Numbered from the stretch's first letter, positions 44,624 to 52,741 are shown. The stretch: 64,000 nt of DNA from an uncultured Christensenellaceae bacterium (GCA_910588155.1 CAJUPB010000006.1:1-64000); one strand, 5' to 3'. Notes: generated by a model from the sequence alone, not told the origin. Numbers and translations: made by a program.

Positions 44624-46133
44624 TGTCTTCCTCCCTGTCCTCCTCCGCCGCGCGAACCGAGATTGCCTCCGGCGGTATGACTATGCCCACGCGGTCGTCT
44701 ATGTCCCACTCGTCGGCGGTATCCACAAAGATATCGTCGTCGTCGTCGGTGTAAACCTGGACTTGATAATAACTGCCCTTGTACAGCGTTTGCGCCACGT
44801 TGCCGCCGACGGTTCCGTCCGACTCGTCGTCTGTCAAGTCCACCTTATCGAAATCCACTTCGACGACCACCTTATCGCCCTTGACGAAGCCGCCGTTATT
44901 TATGAACTCGAAATTTCCGCCGCAAATCGAGACGGTGTTCTCGCCGCTCACTTCGGTTATGTATTCGTTGCGGGTCAGCAGTTTTTTCATTATATGTATG
45001 CCGTTCGGCTCGATGGACAAGCCGACTTTTTCGCCGACTTTATGTTCCACGGTATTCTGCACCGTGAACTCGTAATCGCCGACAAGCACGTTCATTTCGT
45101 AGTACGTGCCTTTGAAAATCGACTGCGTGACTTCGCCCGCGAGTTTGCCTTTTTCCTGACTCTCGATTATTATGTCCTCGGGGCGCACTACAAGGTCGAC
45201 TTTTTCGTTTTTATTGAAGCCCTTGTCCAAACACTTGAAGTCCGCGCCGCAGAAATTGACGTTGAAGTCCGACTTCATTGTTCCCGACAATATATTGCTC
45301 TCGCCGATAAAGCTTGCCACAAACGCGTTCTTCGGCTCGTCGTATATCTTTTTCGGGCTGCCGTACTGCTGAATGACGCCGTCCTTGATTACCACGACAT
45401 TGTCGCTCATCGTCAGCGCCTCTTCCTGGTCGTGCGTGACGTATACGAAAGTTATGCCGAGACGCTTATGCATATCCATAAGTTCTATCTGCATATCCTT
45501 GCGCATTTTCAAATCGAGCGCGCCGAGCGGCTCGTCCAAAAGCAGTACTTTCGGTTCGCAGACAAGAGCGCGCGCAATTGCCACTCTCTGCTGCTGTCCG
45601 CCCGAAAGCGAAGTCACGTCGCGGTGTCCGTAGGCTTCCAGACCGACGAGTTTAAGCGCGCGATTGACTTTCTCTTCGGTTTCGGCTTTCGTAAACTTGC
45701 GGAACAGCTCTATCCTATTTCCGTTTTTGTCGAGCTTGAATTCGCCGTTTTTATCCGTCTTGAAGCCGTTCGGAACTTTTTTGAGTTTGAGACCGAAAGC
45801 GACGTTTTTATATACGTTCAAGTGCGGAAAAAGCGCGTATTTTTGAAACACAGTGTTTATGGGGCGTTTGTGCGGCGGCAGGTCGGTGACGTCCTGCCCT
45901 TCCAAAAAAACGCTGCCCGAAGTCGGCACTTCAAAACCGGCAATCATACGCAACAGCGTGGTCTTGCCGCAGCCGCTGGGTCCCAAAAGCGTGATGAACT
46001 CGCCGCGCTTTATGGACAGATTCACGTCGTCTACCACGGTGACGTCGTCGAAAACCTTGGTTACGTTTCGCACCTCGATAATCTTGTCGAATTTCTGCCT
46101 CTGGGCTTCGCCCGTCTTGATTTCGTTGTTCAC
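44610..46133 (-). CDS. potA: Spermidine/putrescine ABC transporter ATP-binding protein, extended PotA
   Basis: A 507-residue ATPase starting at GTG (AGGAGAT site). It has Walker A LLGPSGCGKTTLL, the Q-loop INTVFQKYALFPH, signature SLSGGQQQRVAIARAL and Walker B VLLLDEPLGALD. It is about 130 residues longer than usual. One insert of about 30 residues (around 105-135, NGFKTDKNGEFKLDKNG) sits between Q-loop and signature. The C-terminus holds two TOBE-like copies: VTQSIFKGTYYEMNV and VAQTLYKGSYYQVQV, each followed by a similar strand pattern. First gene of potABCD. A TATAAT lies upstream near 46165 with a weak -35. Confidence 0.92.
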   Translation of the reverse strand: MNNEIKTGEAQRQKFDKIIEVRNVTKVFDDVTVVDDVNLSIKRGEFITLLGPSGCGKTTLLRMIAGFEVPTSGSVFLEGQDVTDLPPHKRPINTVFQKYALFPHLNVYKNVAFGLKLKKVPNGFKTDKNGEFKLDKNGNRIELFRKFTKAETEEKVNRALKLVGLEAYGHRDVTSLSGGQQQRVAIARALVCEPKVLLLDEPLGALDLKMRKDMQIELMDMHKRLGITFVYVTHDQEEALTMSDNVVVIKDGVIQQYGSPKKIYDEPKNAFVASFIGESNILSGTMKSDFNVNFCGADFKCLDKGFNKNEKVDLVVRPEDIIIESQEKGKLAGEVTQSIFKGTYYEMNVLVGDYEFTVQNTVEHKVGEKVGLSIEPNGIHIMKKLLTRNEYITEVSGENTVSICGGNFEFINNGGFVKGDKVVVEVDFDKVDLTDDESDGTVGGNVAQTLYKGSYYQVQVYTDDDDDIFVDTADEWDIDDRVGIVIPPEAISVRAAEEDREEDNDRD

Positions 46134-46247
46134 TTTTTCTTAATCTCCTATCGGAAAAAATAAAATTATATCGATTGCGGAAACTTTCGTTCTCCGTTAT
46201 CCAAAGTATGCGCCGCTTTGTCCGACAGCCGTTCTCTAAAAGGCAAG

Positions 46248-46419
46248 AGACGGCGCGGCGGTTGACGAACTATTGCGCGATGTATGCATCGTTTCGCTTT
46301 TTGCAAGGGGCGGCAGACGCGCGCAAGAGCAGGAAAGCGGTGCGGCGGCGACGGGGAGCGTACTTTTCGTACGTGACCCGAGACGGCGCGGCGGTTGACG
46401 AACTATTGCGCGATGTATG
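46248..46419. repeat. 39-bp exact direct repeat pair
   Basis: The 39-bp sequence at 46248-46286 recurs at 46381-46419 without a mismatch. The right copy is the 3' half of the palindromic element at 46307-46426; the left copy belongs to a degraded neighbour element in 46205-46300. Confidence 0.85.
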
Positions 46420-46426
46420 TCGCCCC
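46307..46426. repeat. Nested palindromic element, copy 8
   Basis: Terminal arms GGGGCGGCA and TGTCGCCCC, a core GGAGCGTAC...GTACGTGACCC like the other copies, but different outer arms. It ends 2 bases before the stop codon of the XRE-cupin gene (46429). Confidence 0.8.
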
Positions 46427-46428
46427 GC

Positions 46429-46962
46429 TCAAAAGTTCGGCGGACAAGTCACCCACAACACCCTAACCTCTTCTTTGAATCGGTTTTCCAGAAAGTGCAC
46501 TCTGTCGCTGCGGAAGTAAAAACTTTCGCCGGCTTTGAGTTGCGCCGTTTCCTTGCCGACGGTCAAGCAGACCTTGCCGCTTAAAACGTATCCGAACTCC
46601 TCGCCCTCGTGCGGCATATCCCTGTCCGTCGCGCACATCGGCGCAAGAGTCAGCACAATCGGTTCCATAGCGTTTTTCTGCGCCGTGGGAACCAACCACT
46701 TCGTGGAGCTGCCCGCGCTCTCCTTGACGAAATAGTCGTCCTCGCCGTAGGCAATCGGCTCGGCGGAATCGTCACTGAAAAAGTCTTTCAAGCTGCTGCC
46801 GAGAGCGGCAAGGATATCCGTCAGCGCCACTATCGACGGGCTGTTCTGGTCGTTCTCCAACTGACTGATATATCCCTTCGTAAGCTCGCACCTGTCGGCA
46901 AGCTCTTCCTGCGTCAGTCTGTTTTTAAGTCTCAAATTCCTTATCTTCGAGCCTAATTCCAT
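46429..46962 (-). CDS. XRE-cupin regulator (PuuR-like)
   Basis: A 177-residue regulator. An N-terminal HTH (residues 6-60: RLTQEELADRCELTKGYISQLE) is followed by a cupin domain (about 105-175) with MPHEGEEFGYVLSGKVCLTV and AGESFYFRSDRVHFLEN. Homologues control polyamine uptake or catabolism, and this gene lies upstream of potABCD on the same strand, so PuuR-like control of that operon is likely. GAGGAC site before the ATG. Its own promoter is followed by tandem palindromes that suggest autoregulation. Confidence 0.9.
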   Translation of the reverse strand: MELGSKIRNLRLKNRLTQEELADRCELTKGYISQLENDQNSPSIVALTDILAALGSSLKDFFSDDSAEPIAYGEDDYFVKESAGSSTKWLVPTAQKNAMEPIVLTLAPMCATDRDMPHEGEEFGYVLSGKVCLTVGKETAQLKAGESFYFRSDRVHFLENRFKEEVRVLWVTCPPNF

Positions 46963-46983
46963 AACCGTCCTCTCTTTGCTTTG

Positions 46984-47020
46984 TTTACTTATAGTAAACT
47001 TTTTATTTACTTATAGTAAA
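46984..47020. promoter_or_regulatory. Tandem palindromic operators
   Basis: The 15-bp palindrome TTTACTTATAGTAAA occurs at 46984-46998 and again exactly at 47006-47020, with a 22-bp period (about two helical turns). It lies between the promoter and start codon of the XRE-cupin gene, a typical autorepression site. Confidence 0.8.
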
Positions 47021-47028
47021 CTTACATA

Positions 47029-47057
47029 AGTATATACACACAGGGGGCGTATGTCAA
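47029..47057 (-). promoter_or_regulatory. Promoter for the XRE-cupin gene
   Basis: TTGACA (47052-47057), a 17-bp spacer and TATACT (47029-47034) on the minus strand. Confidence 0.8.
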
Positions 47058-47122
47058 GCATTTGAAACAAAAAAAAGTCGAAATATGCGGAAAATTTTGT
47101 GCCGACGTCGGGTTTCAAATGC

Positions 47123-47152
47123 TTGCCGACATTCGGGCAAATATGTTATACT
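47123..47152 (+). promoter_or_regulatory. Candidate promoter for divIC
   Basis: TTGCCG (47123-47128), an 18-bp spacer and TATACT (47147-47152). Confidence 0.5.
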
Positions 47153-47194
47153 TAAAAAGTTGGAAATTCGGTTGAAAATCGGAGGTGCAAGACC

Positions 47195-47479
47195 GTGACA
47201 GAGGAAGTCAAACGCAATAGGAAAATAGTTATGATAACGGTTTTTGCGGCGATATTTTTCGTCATTCTTTTGACTGCGCTTATAACCAACCTTGTGAAAA
47301 TGGCGAGCTTGAACAGCCGCAAAGCGCAGCTTCTGGCGGAATTGGAGCGTGCGGAACAGGTCATACAAGAGAGCGAGGACGAAATCAACTACCGAAAAAC
47401 CGACGAGTACGTGGACGCTTACGCCCGCGAATACCTCGGTATGATTGGCAAGGACGAAATCGCTTTCGTGGCAAAATAG
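47195..47479 (+). CDS. Septum formation initiator, DivIC/FtsB-like
   Basis: A 94-residue protein starting at GTG (GGAGGTG site). A short cytoplasmic N-terminus is followed by one membrane helix (about 11-33), a coiled coil (about 35-70) and the closing segment AREYLGMIGKDEIAF, which is diagnostic of the DivIC/FtsB family. Members stabilise the division complex outside the membrane. In Bacillus divIC follows yabP-yabQ; here those lie 5 kb away. Confidence 0.85.
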   Translation: MTEEVKRNRKIVMITVFAAIFFVILLTALITNLVKMASLNSRKAQLLAELERAEQVIQESEDEINYRKTDEYVDAYAREYLGMIGKDEIAFVAK

Positions 47480-47489
47480 GAAACGGGAA

Positions 47490-48356
47490 ATGAACATAAG
47501 ACACGCAGTTATCAACATAGGAAGCAACTCGGTCAAGCTGCTTGCCCCGAACGGCAGCATTTTGGGATACAGAAACACAATCGTGTGCCAGCTCGCAAAA
47601 GGGCGCAAAAACGGGTATCTGCTTTTGGAAGCTATGGACGGCGCATACGACGCCGTTATGACTCTGTACAGAGAGGCATTGACGTACAAACCCGACGGCA
47701 TTTTGATTTACGCGACGGAAGCCGTGCGCGCCGCCGCAAACAAGAGTTATCTTTTAAACAAGATTAAGGGTTCGACGGGAATCGACACCGACGTCATAGA
47801 CGGCGCGACGGAAGCGTTCTGCTCCTATCTCGGCGCACTGGGCGCATTCCCCGACCTCGACTGCACCGTGGACATCGGCGGCGCAAGCACGGAAATAGTG
47901 CGCGTGGAAAACGGCAGTCCCGACAAGAAAAGTTATCTCGTCGGAACTTTGCAACTTGTCGATTTATTCGGTCAGGATTTCGACAATCATCTCGACTCCG
48001 CGCGTTACATATTCAGAGATATGCCGAGTCGGGCGGAAAAGAAAGTCGTCGGCACGAGCGGTACGTTCGCGTCGCTTGCCGTCGTTGCCGGCAATATGAA
48101 AAAGTTTTCCGCGGAAGCCGTGCACGGATTTGTCATCACGAAGAGCTTGCTTTACGATTTGACAGACCAGCTGTCCAAACTGTCGCCCCAGCAGATAAAC
48201 AAGGCGTTCCCCGCCATAGACACAAAGCGCGCCAATGTGCTGAAACCCGGATTGGCGATTGTAAACGCGGTTATGGAAAAATCTTTGACGCATTCCGTGA
48301 CGGTGTCTTCCGCCGACGGTCTTACGGGATATTTGGTCTATAAGAAGCTGTGCTGA
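47490..48356 (+). CDS. Ppx/GppA-family phosphatase
   Basis: A 288-residue protein from the ATG at 47490. Actin-fold phosphate-binding loops are visible as VINIGSNSVKLL and TVDIGGASTEIVRVE, with the catalytic Glu region IYATEAVRAA and GTSGTFASLAVVAG. The family hydrolyses polyphosphate or pppGpp. The first loop has Asn where the family has Asp (usually DxGSNS), so activity may be altered. It lies 10 bases after divIC in one operon and ends at a hairpin. Confidence 0.88.
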   Translation: MNIRHAVINIGSNSVKLLAPNGSILGYRNTIVCQLAKGRKNGYLLLEAMDGAYDAVMTLYREALTYKPDGILIYATEAVRAAANKSYLLNKIKGSTGIDTDVIDGATEAFCSYLGALGAFPDLDCTVDIGGASTEIVRVENGSPDKKSYLVGTLQLVDLFGQDFDNHLDSARYIFRDMPSRAEKKVVGTSGTFASLAVVAGNMKKFSAEAVHGFVITKSLLYDLTDQLSKLSPQQINKAFPAIDTKRANVLKPGLAIVNAVMEKSLTHSVTVSSADGLTGYLVYKKLC

Positions 48357-48378
48357 AACAAGCGCATTTGACAATACG

Positions 48379-48408
48379 GCTCGGAACTTGTTTCCGAGCT
48401 TTTTTTTA
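48379..48408 (+). terminator. Rho-independent terminator after the Ppx/GppA gene
   Basis: GCTCGGAA with its complement around a 4-base loop, followed by eight or more T residues. Confidence 0.9.
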
Positions 48409-48503
48409 TCGTTCGGTCGTATAAAAGCCTATCGTTTCGGGCAATACTACTGTTGCAAACGGTACATACCCGCTTGTAAACTATAATAAGGAGAGACGTA
48501 ATT

Positions 48504-48890
48504 ATGGCTGACAGCAAAAATTCTTGCGCAAAGAGCACTTCGAGCAAGTCCGCCAACTGCAAGACGACGGGCGCGAAGTCCACGGCAAGCAAGGCAACGG
48601 GCGCGAAATCCGCAAGCACGAAGTCCGCAACGAACAGCAAAGCTGCAAGCGCAAAAACTTCGAATAGCAAGACTTCGAGCGCGAAGACCGCGAGCAAAGC
48701 CGCAAACACGAAGTCCGCAACGAGCAGCAAAGCCGCAAGCGCAAAAACTTCGAGCAGCAAGACTTCGAGCGCGAAGTCCGCTAACTGCAAGACGACGGGC
48801 GCAAAGTCCGCAACTTCGAAGTCTGCGAGCGCAAGCGCAAAATCGACGAGCGCGAAATCCGCAAAGTCGAGCGCGAAATCCGTTAAGTAA
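48504..48890 (+). CDS. Lys/Ser/Ala/Thr-rich histone-like protein
   Basis: A 128-residue, very basic, low-complexity protein with an AAGGAGAG site. It consists of short units such as AKSANCKTTGAKS (present twice) and SKAASAKTSNSKTSS (near-duplicate twice), with almost only K, S, A, T, N and G, and three Cys. No acidic residues occur apart from one near the N-terminus. Bacterial histone H1-like proteins with K/A-rich repeats bind DNA. A -10-like TATAAT at 48482-48487 precedes it, and a strong terminator follows, so it is a self-contained unit. Confidence 0.7.
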   Translation: MADSKNSCAKSTSSKSANCKTTGAKSTASKATGAKSASTKSATNSKAASAKTSNSKTSSAKTASKAANTKSATSSKAASAKTSSSKTSSAKSANCKTTGAKSATSKSASASAKSTSAKSAKSSAKSVK

Positions 48891-48910
48891 CTTTTTTGCG
48901 ACGGAAAGGA

Positions 48911-48943
48911 AAAAAAGCAGGTTCTTTACGAGCCTGCTTTTTT
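48911..48943 (+). terminator. Rho-independent terminator after the histone-like gene
   Basis: AAAAAGCAGG with its complement around an 11-base loop, ending in six T residues. The following 48945-49118 shows nothing I can support. Confidence 0.85.
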
Positions 48944-49118
48944 GTTGTTTCGATTTCAAAATGCGTCCTACCCTCTTCTTTTACCTTTCGGTCAAATGCG
49001 TACGGCGACATATAGCAAAATACTTCGTTCTTGCACAAAACAATATTTCGACGAGCGTCGATAAAAACGAGTTTCTCATTTATGCCGAGCAAGCATATTA
49101 GCTTAACGGCTGTAAAGT

Positions 49119-49238
49119 AAAATGTTTAAAATCACTAGCCGTGCAGGCAAGTCCTTTTAAAGTTCGACCGAGTTGTGACAAGCAAGCAAGAACGGCTTTT
49201 GCCGTTCGCAGAGCCGCGACGACTCGCGTTTGGTCGAA
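49119..49238. repeat. Second palindromic repeat family, copy 2
   Basis: Matches 41477-41596 closely, including the TTCGACC...GGTCGAA arms and the GAACGGC-TTTT-GCCGTTC hairpin. Confidence 0.75.
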
Positions 49239-49264
49239 AGATTGTCTAGCTCATAAATTGCAGT

Positions 49265-49395
49265 GCTGACAAGTCAGAAGCGAGCAGTGCAAGAAAAGCA
49301 AGCATTTGCGTTCAGCCGAGCGAGCGCATATAGCGCGACGCGAACGTCACGAGCTTTGCGAGTACGAAGCAATGCGAAGCTTATGAGTTGTCAGC
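49265..49395. repeat. Nested palindromic element, copy 4
   Basis: Arms GCTGACAA... and ...TTGTCAGC replace the usual CCTGACGGG/CCCGTCAGG pair with a compensating change. The interior has the AGAAGCGAGCAGTGCAAG motif and the 54-bp module shared with copies 1, 2 and 5. Confidence 0.75.
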
Positions 49396-49575
49396 CTGAC
49401 GGGTTAAAAGCGAGCAAGACAAGGAAAACGAGTTTCTCCGTTCAGCCGAGCGAGCGCTTTTATAGCGCGACGCGAACGCCACGAGCTTTGCGAGTACGGG
49501 AAGCGTACACCCCCGTACGTGACCCCGAGGAGAAACGATGTTTGACGCAACAATGCGAAGCTTATAACCCGTCAG
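49395..49575. repeat. Nested palindromic element, copy 5
   Basis: The longest copy (181 bp). It has arms CCTGACGGGTT/AACCCGTCAG, a middle stem GTTTCTCC against GGAGAAAC, the 54-bp module and an inner CGTAC...GTACG hairpin. It ends 4 bases before the tex stop codon. Confidence 0.85.
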
Positions 49576-49579
49576 AGAG

Positions 49580-51934
49580 TCAGTGCTTTTTATACTTATT
49601 CTGCAACGCCGCCAACATATCCTCCAACGACCTGTTATCGTTACGGCGGTTGCGGTCTTTGCCGTTATTGCGGTTATCTTTGCCGCCCTTATAGTCGCGG
49701 CGCATATCCTTGTCTTTGCCGCCGTTATTCTGCGGTTTTTTGAATTCCTGTTTTTTGCGCTCCGGCGCGGCGGGCGCGCCGCTTGCCTGTTTCATAGAGA
49801 GGTTGATACGCTGTTTGTCTATATCCACGCCTATGACCTTGACTTTGACGGTGTCGCCGACTTTGAGAGCCTCGGACGGATGTTTGATATAGCCGTTGGA
49901 GATTTCCGAAATATGCACGAGACCGTCGTGGTGTACGCCGATATCGACGAATGCGCCGAAGTCGATTACGTTTCTGACCGTGCCTTCCAGCTCCATACCC
50001 TCTTTTAAGTCTTTCAAGTCCAGCAAATCGGCACGAAGCACAACGGGCGGCAAGCTGTCGCGGACGTCTCTGCCCGGCTTCAAAAGCTCGGAAACCATAT
50101 CGTCGAGCGTGATTTCGCCGACGCCGATTTCGGCGGCGACGGCGGCTTTTCCGTCGGCTTTGACTTTATCCGAAAGTTCGCCTATCTTTCCCGCCCTGAC
50201 GTCTTCGTCCGTATAGCCGTATCTCGACAGCAGTTTTTCCGCCGCCGCATAGCTTTCGGGGTGAACCGCAGTGTTGTCAAGCACGGATTCGCCGCCTGCG
50301 ATTCTCAAAAAGCCCGCGCACTGTTCGAACGCCTTGGGTCCGAGTTTGGACACATTCAAAAGTTCCGAACGCGATTTGAACGGCTGTTTCTTTCTCTGTT
50401 CGACTATGTTCTTGGCGACGCCGGCATTGAGTCCCGCCACGCGCGAGAGCAGGCTCTGCGAAGCGGTGTTCAAGTCTACGCCGACGGAGTTGACGCAGTC
50501 CTCGACCACGCCGTCCAAAACTTCGGTCAGTCTTTTCTGCGGCATATCGTGCTGATACTGCCCCACGCCTATCGATTTCACATCGATTTTGATAAGCTCG
50601 GCAAGCGGGTCGAGCAGACGTCTTGCGATGGAAACCGCGCTTCTCGTGGACACGTCGAGATTCGGGAACTCTTCCGCGCCGAGCTTGCTCGCGCTGTACA
50701 CGGACGCGCCCGCCTCGTTGACGATTACGTATGACACGGGGCGAGAACATTCCTTTATGAGTTCGGCAACGAATATTTCCGATTCCTTGCTTGCCGTGCC
50801 GTTTCCTATCGATATGACGTCGACGTTGTGTTTTTCAATCAGTTTTTTCAAAATCTCTTTGGACTCTTCTATTTTCGCTTTGGGCGGCGTGGCGTATACC
50901 ACGGTGTAGTCCAAAACGTTGCCCGCCTCGTCTATGACGGCAATCTTGCAACCCGTGCGATATGCCGGGTCGAGCCCCATAATTATTTTGCCTTTAAGCG
51001 GCGGCTGCATAAGAAGCGGGCGCAGGTTGACTTCGAACATCTTTATCGCCTGCTCGCACGCCTTGTCGGTAAGCTCGCCCCTGACCTCTCTTTCCACGGA
51101 CGGGAAAATCAGTCTTTCGTATGAATCGACAATCGCCTCTTCCATAAGGTTGTCGAATACAGATTCCTTTTTGACTGCGTCGCGCACCTTTTGCAATGCC
51201 GCGTCGGAGTCTGCGGTCACGCTGACTTTGAGGCAGTCGTCGGCTTCGCCGCGGTTAAGCGCGAGAATGCGATGCGGCGGTACGGAGTTTACCTTTTCGT
51301 TGAACTGCGCATACGTTTCGTAGACCTTGAACTTTTCCTTGTCCGCATCCTTTGCGGCAGTCGCGACAACGCTTCCGTCGGAAGTCAGATACGCGCGCAA
51401 AGTCTTGCGAAGTGCGGCGTCGTCGGAAATGCGTTCGGCGATTATGTCGAGCGCGCCCTGCAAAGCTTCCTTCACGCTGTTTACGCCCTTTTCGGGATTT
51501 ACGTAGCTTTCGGCAACGGCGGACGGAGAGCCTTCTTTAAGCTCCTGCGCCCAAATGACGTCGGCAAGCGGCTGCAAGCCCTTTTCGACGGCGACGGACG
51601 CGCGCGTCTTTTTCTTCTGTTTGAACGGACGGTATATATCCTCGACCTCGGTCAGCGTCTGCGCGTTTTCCAGCGCCGAGCCTATCTCGTCGGTAAACTT
51701 GCCCTGTCCTTCGATTGCCGCCTTGACTTCGCCTTTGCGCTTTTCCAAGTTTGTCAGATATGCCAATCTGTCCGCGACTTCGCGCAATACCTGGTCGTTG
51801 CACGCGCCGTGCATTTCCTTGCGGTAACGAGCTATAAACGGAATGGTATTGCCTTCGTTTATGAGGTTGACTATGTTTTTGACGTGGTCGGGTTTGAGGG
51901 AAAATTCCTCGCTCAATTTCTGATTTATATCCAT
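49580..51934 (-). CDS. tex: Tex-family RNA-binding protein
   Basis: A 784-residue protein. An N-terminal helical domain with INEGNTIPFIARYRKEMHG precedes a YqgF-like RNase H fold (IIMGLDPAYRTGCKIAVID, about residue 320), a helix-hairpin-helix region (LNTASQSLLSRVAGL) and an S1 domain (about 640-715: MELEGTVRNVIDFGAFVDIGV). The last 65 residues are a basic Lys/Arg/Asn-rich tail. Tex proteins act in RNA metabolism and transcription. An AAGGATAGG site precedes the ATG. Length is typical. Confidence 0.95.
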   Translation of the reverse strand: MDINQKLSEEFSLKPDHVKNIVNLINEGNTIPFIARYRKEMHGACNDQVLREVADRLAYLTNLEKRKGEVKAAIEGQGKFTDEIGSALENAQTLTEVEDIYRPFKQKKKTRASVAVEKGLQPLADVIWAQELKEGSPSAVAESYVNPEKGVNSVKEALQGALDIIAERISDDAALRKTLRAYLTSDGSVVATAAKDADKEKFKVYETYAQFNEKVNSVPPHRILALNRGEADDCLKVSVTADSDAALQKVRDAVKKESVFDNLMEEAIVDSYERLIFPSVEREVRGELTDKACEQAIKMFEVNLRPLLMQPPLKGKIIMGLDPAYRTGCKIAVIDEAGNVLDYTVVYATPPKAKIEESKEILKKLIEKHNVDVISIGNGTASKESEIFVAELIKECSRPVSYVIVNEAGASVYSASKLGAEEFPNLDVSTRSAVSIARRLLDPLAELIKIDVKSIGVGQYQHDMPQKRLTEVLDGVVEDCVNSVGVDLNTASQSLLSRVAGLNAGVAKNIVEQRKKQPFKSRSELLNVSKLGPKAFEQCAGFLRIAGGESVLDNTAVHPESYAAAEKLLSRYGYTDEDVRAGKIGELSDKVKADGKAAVAAEIGVGEITLDDMVSELLKPGRDVRDSLPPVVLRADLLDLKDLKEGMELEGTVRNVIDFGAFVDIGVHHDGLVHISEISNGYIKHPSEALKVGDTVKVKVIGVDIDKQRINLSMKQASGAPAAPERKKQEFKKPQNNGGKDKDMRRDYKGGKDNRNNGKDRNRRNDNRSLEDMLAALQNKYKKH

Positions 51935-52076
51935 TAAAGACCTATCCTTTTGCCCCGCTCTCGACTTGAAAAAGCGGCGGCTTATTATATCCTTGCGCTT
52001 AAAACGCGCTTATATCATTTTACTATAAACATCGCAAAAAAGCAACCGTTTGACAAAGGTTTGCCGCGTGAAAAAA

Positions 52077-52103
52077 GCATATTTCGAAAAAGTGCGGCAT
52101 ATT
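52077..52103 (+). promoter_or_regulatory. Sigma-E-like promoter for yabP-yabQ
   Basis: GCATATT (52077-52083), a 14-bp spacer and CATATT (52098-52103) resemble the mother-cell sigma-E pattern, which would fit sporulation genes. The match to the -10 is partial. Confidence 0.45.
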
Positions 52104-52141
52104 GATTATAAGAGAAATATTACCTGAAACGGAGACATATT

Positions 52142-52408
52142 ATGAACGGCACTCAAAGCGAAATCAAACACGGCATCACCCTGAATTCGCGCAGGGACGG
52201 CACTGTGGAAGGCGTGTCCAAAGTGGTCAGCGCGTATCCCGACGCAATCAACATCGTCACCTCCAAAGGCGCACTTTGCATAAGCGGCAAAGAGCTTAAA
52301 ATTTTGAAGTATGACGTCGACAGCGGCAAACTGGTATTCGAAGGCGAAGTGGCGGCAATCAAGTACGACGGCGGCAAAAAACCGCTTTTGAAGCGCATCT
52401 TCAAATGA
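52142..52408 (+). CDS. yabP: Sporulation protein YabP
   Basis: An 88-residue protein (GGAGA site). The features HGITLNSRRDGTVEGVSKVVSAYPD (about 10-33) and ISGKELKILKYDVDSGKL are typical of the YabP/YqfC family, required for spore assembly in the mother cell. It overlaps yabQ by 4 bp, the usual partner. Confidence 0.9.
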   Translation: MNGTQSEIKHGITLNSRRDGTVEGVSKVVSAYPDAINIVTSKGALCISGKELKILKYDVDSGKLVFEGEVAAIKYDGGKKPLLKRIFK

Positions 52409-52734
52409 GCGACATCGCTCTGTTTTTTGTCGCGCTCGGCTTCGGCGGCGCGCTCGGAATACTCTATCTTCCGCTGTCGCTTTTGCGAAAATCGGGCGGC
52501 ATCGTCGGCACCGTCATAATCGACATCGCAACTGCCGCATTGCTGTTCGCGCCGCTTGTACTGCTGGCATTTCTGTACACGGACGGCGCGATTGCTCCGT
52601 ATACGGTTATCGGACTTGCCGTCGGCTTTTTCGCGTTTAAGATACCTTTGACGGCGTTATTCAGGCGAATAAAAATCAAATGGGGCAAAAAGTGCGGCAA
52701 AAAGGTTGACGAAAGCCGAAAATCCGAAGTATAA
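52405..52734 (+). CDS. yabQ: Spore cortex biosynthesis protein YabQ
   Basis: A 109-residue membrane protein with about four hydrophobic segments and a short basic tail. YabQ is a membrane protein needed for cortex formation and follows yabP in spore-formers; the assignment relies on that order, topology and the start overlap. Its sequence alone is weakly diagnostic. Confidence 0.75.
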   Translation: MSDIALFFVALGFGGALGILYLPLSLLRKSGGIVGTVIIDIATAALLFAPLVLLAFLYTDGAIAPYTVIGLAVGFFAFKIPLTALFRRIKIKWGKKCGKKVDESRKSEV

Positions 52735-52735
52735 T
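52706..52735 (+). promoter_or_regulatory. Promoter inside yabQ, abutting trmL
   Basis: TTGACG (52706-52711), an 18-bp spacer and TATAAT (52730-52735). The -10 box ends six bases before the trmL ATG. Confidence 0.7.
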
Positions 52736-52741
52736 AAAGCT

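Noticed and set aside
44544..46163. Plus-strand open frame (539 codons)
   Set aside because: It is antisense to potA; composition is that of a reverse-frame shadow.
46134..46200. Full promoter for potABCD
   Set aside because: A TATAAT is present near 46165 but no acceptable -35 at the right distance, so only the -10 is mentioned.
48504..48890. Possible CRISPR or tandem-repeat array
   Set aside because: The repetition follows codon units of a low-complexity protein with a good ribosome site; there are no regular spacers.
48338..48959. Minus-strand Leu/Ala-rich open frames
   Set aside because: They are reverse-frame shadows of the Lys/Ser-rich histone-like gene.
48891..49118. Minus-strand 69-residue open frame after the histone-like gene
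   Set aside because: It overlaps a terminator, lacks a ribosome site and has no recognisable protein pattern.
49263..49694. Plus-strand 143-residue open frame
   Set aside because: It consists of the palindromic repeat elements and the antisense end of tex, with repeated Arg/Ser-rich translation and no start site.
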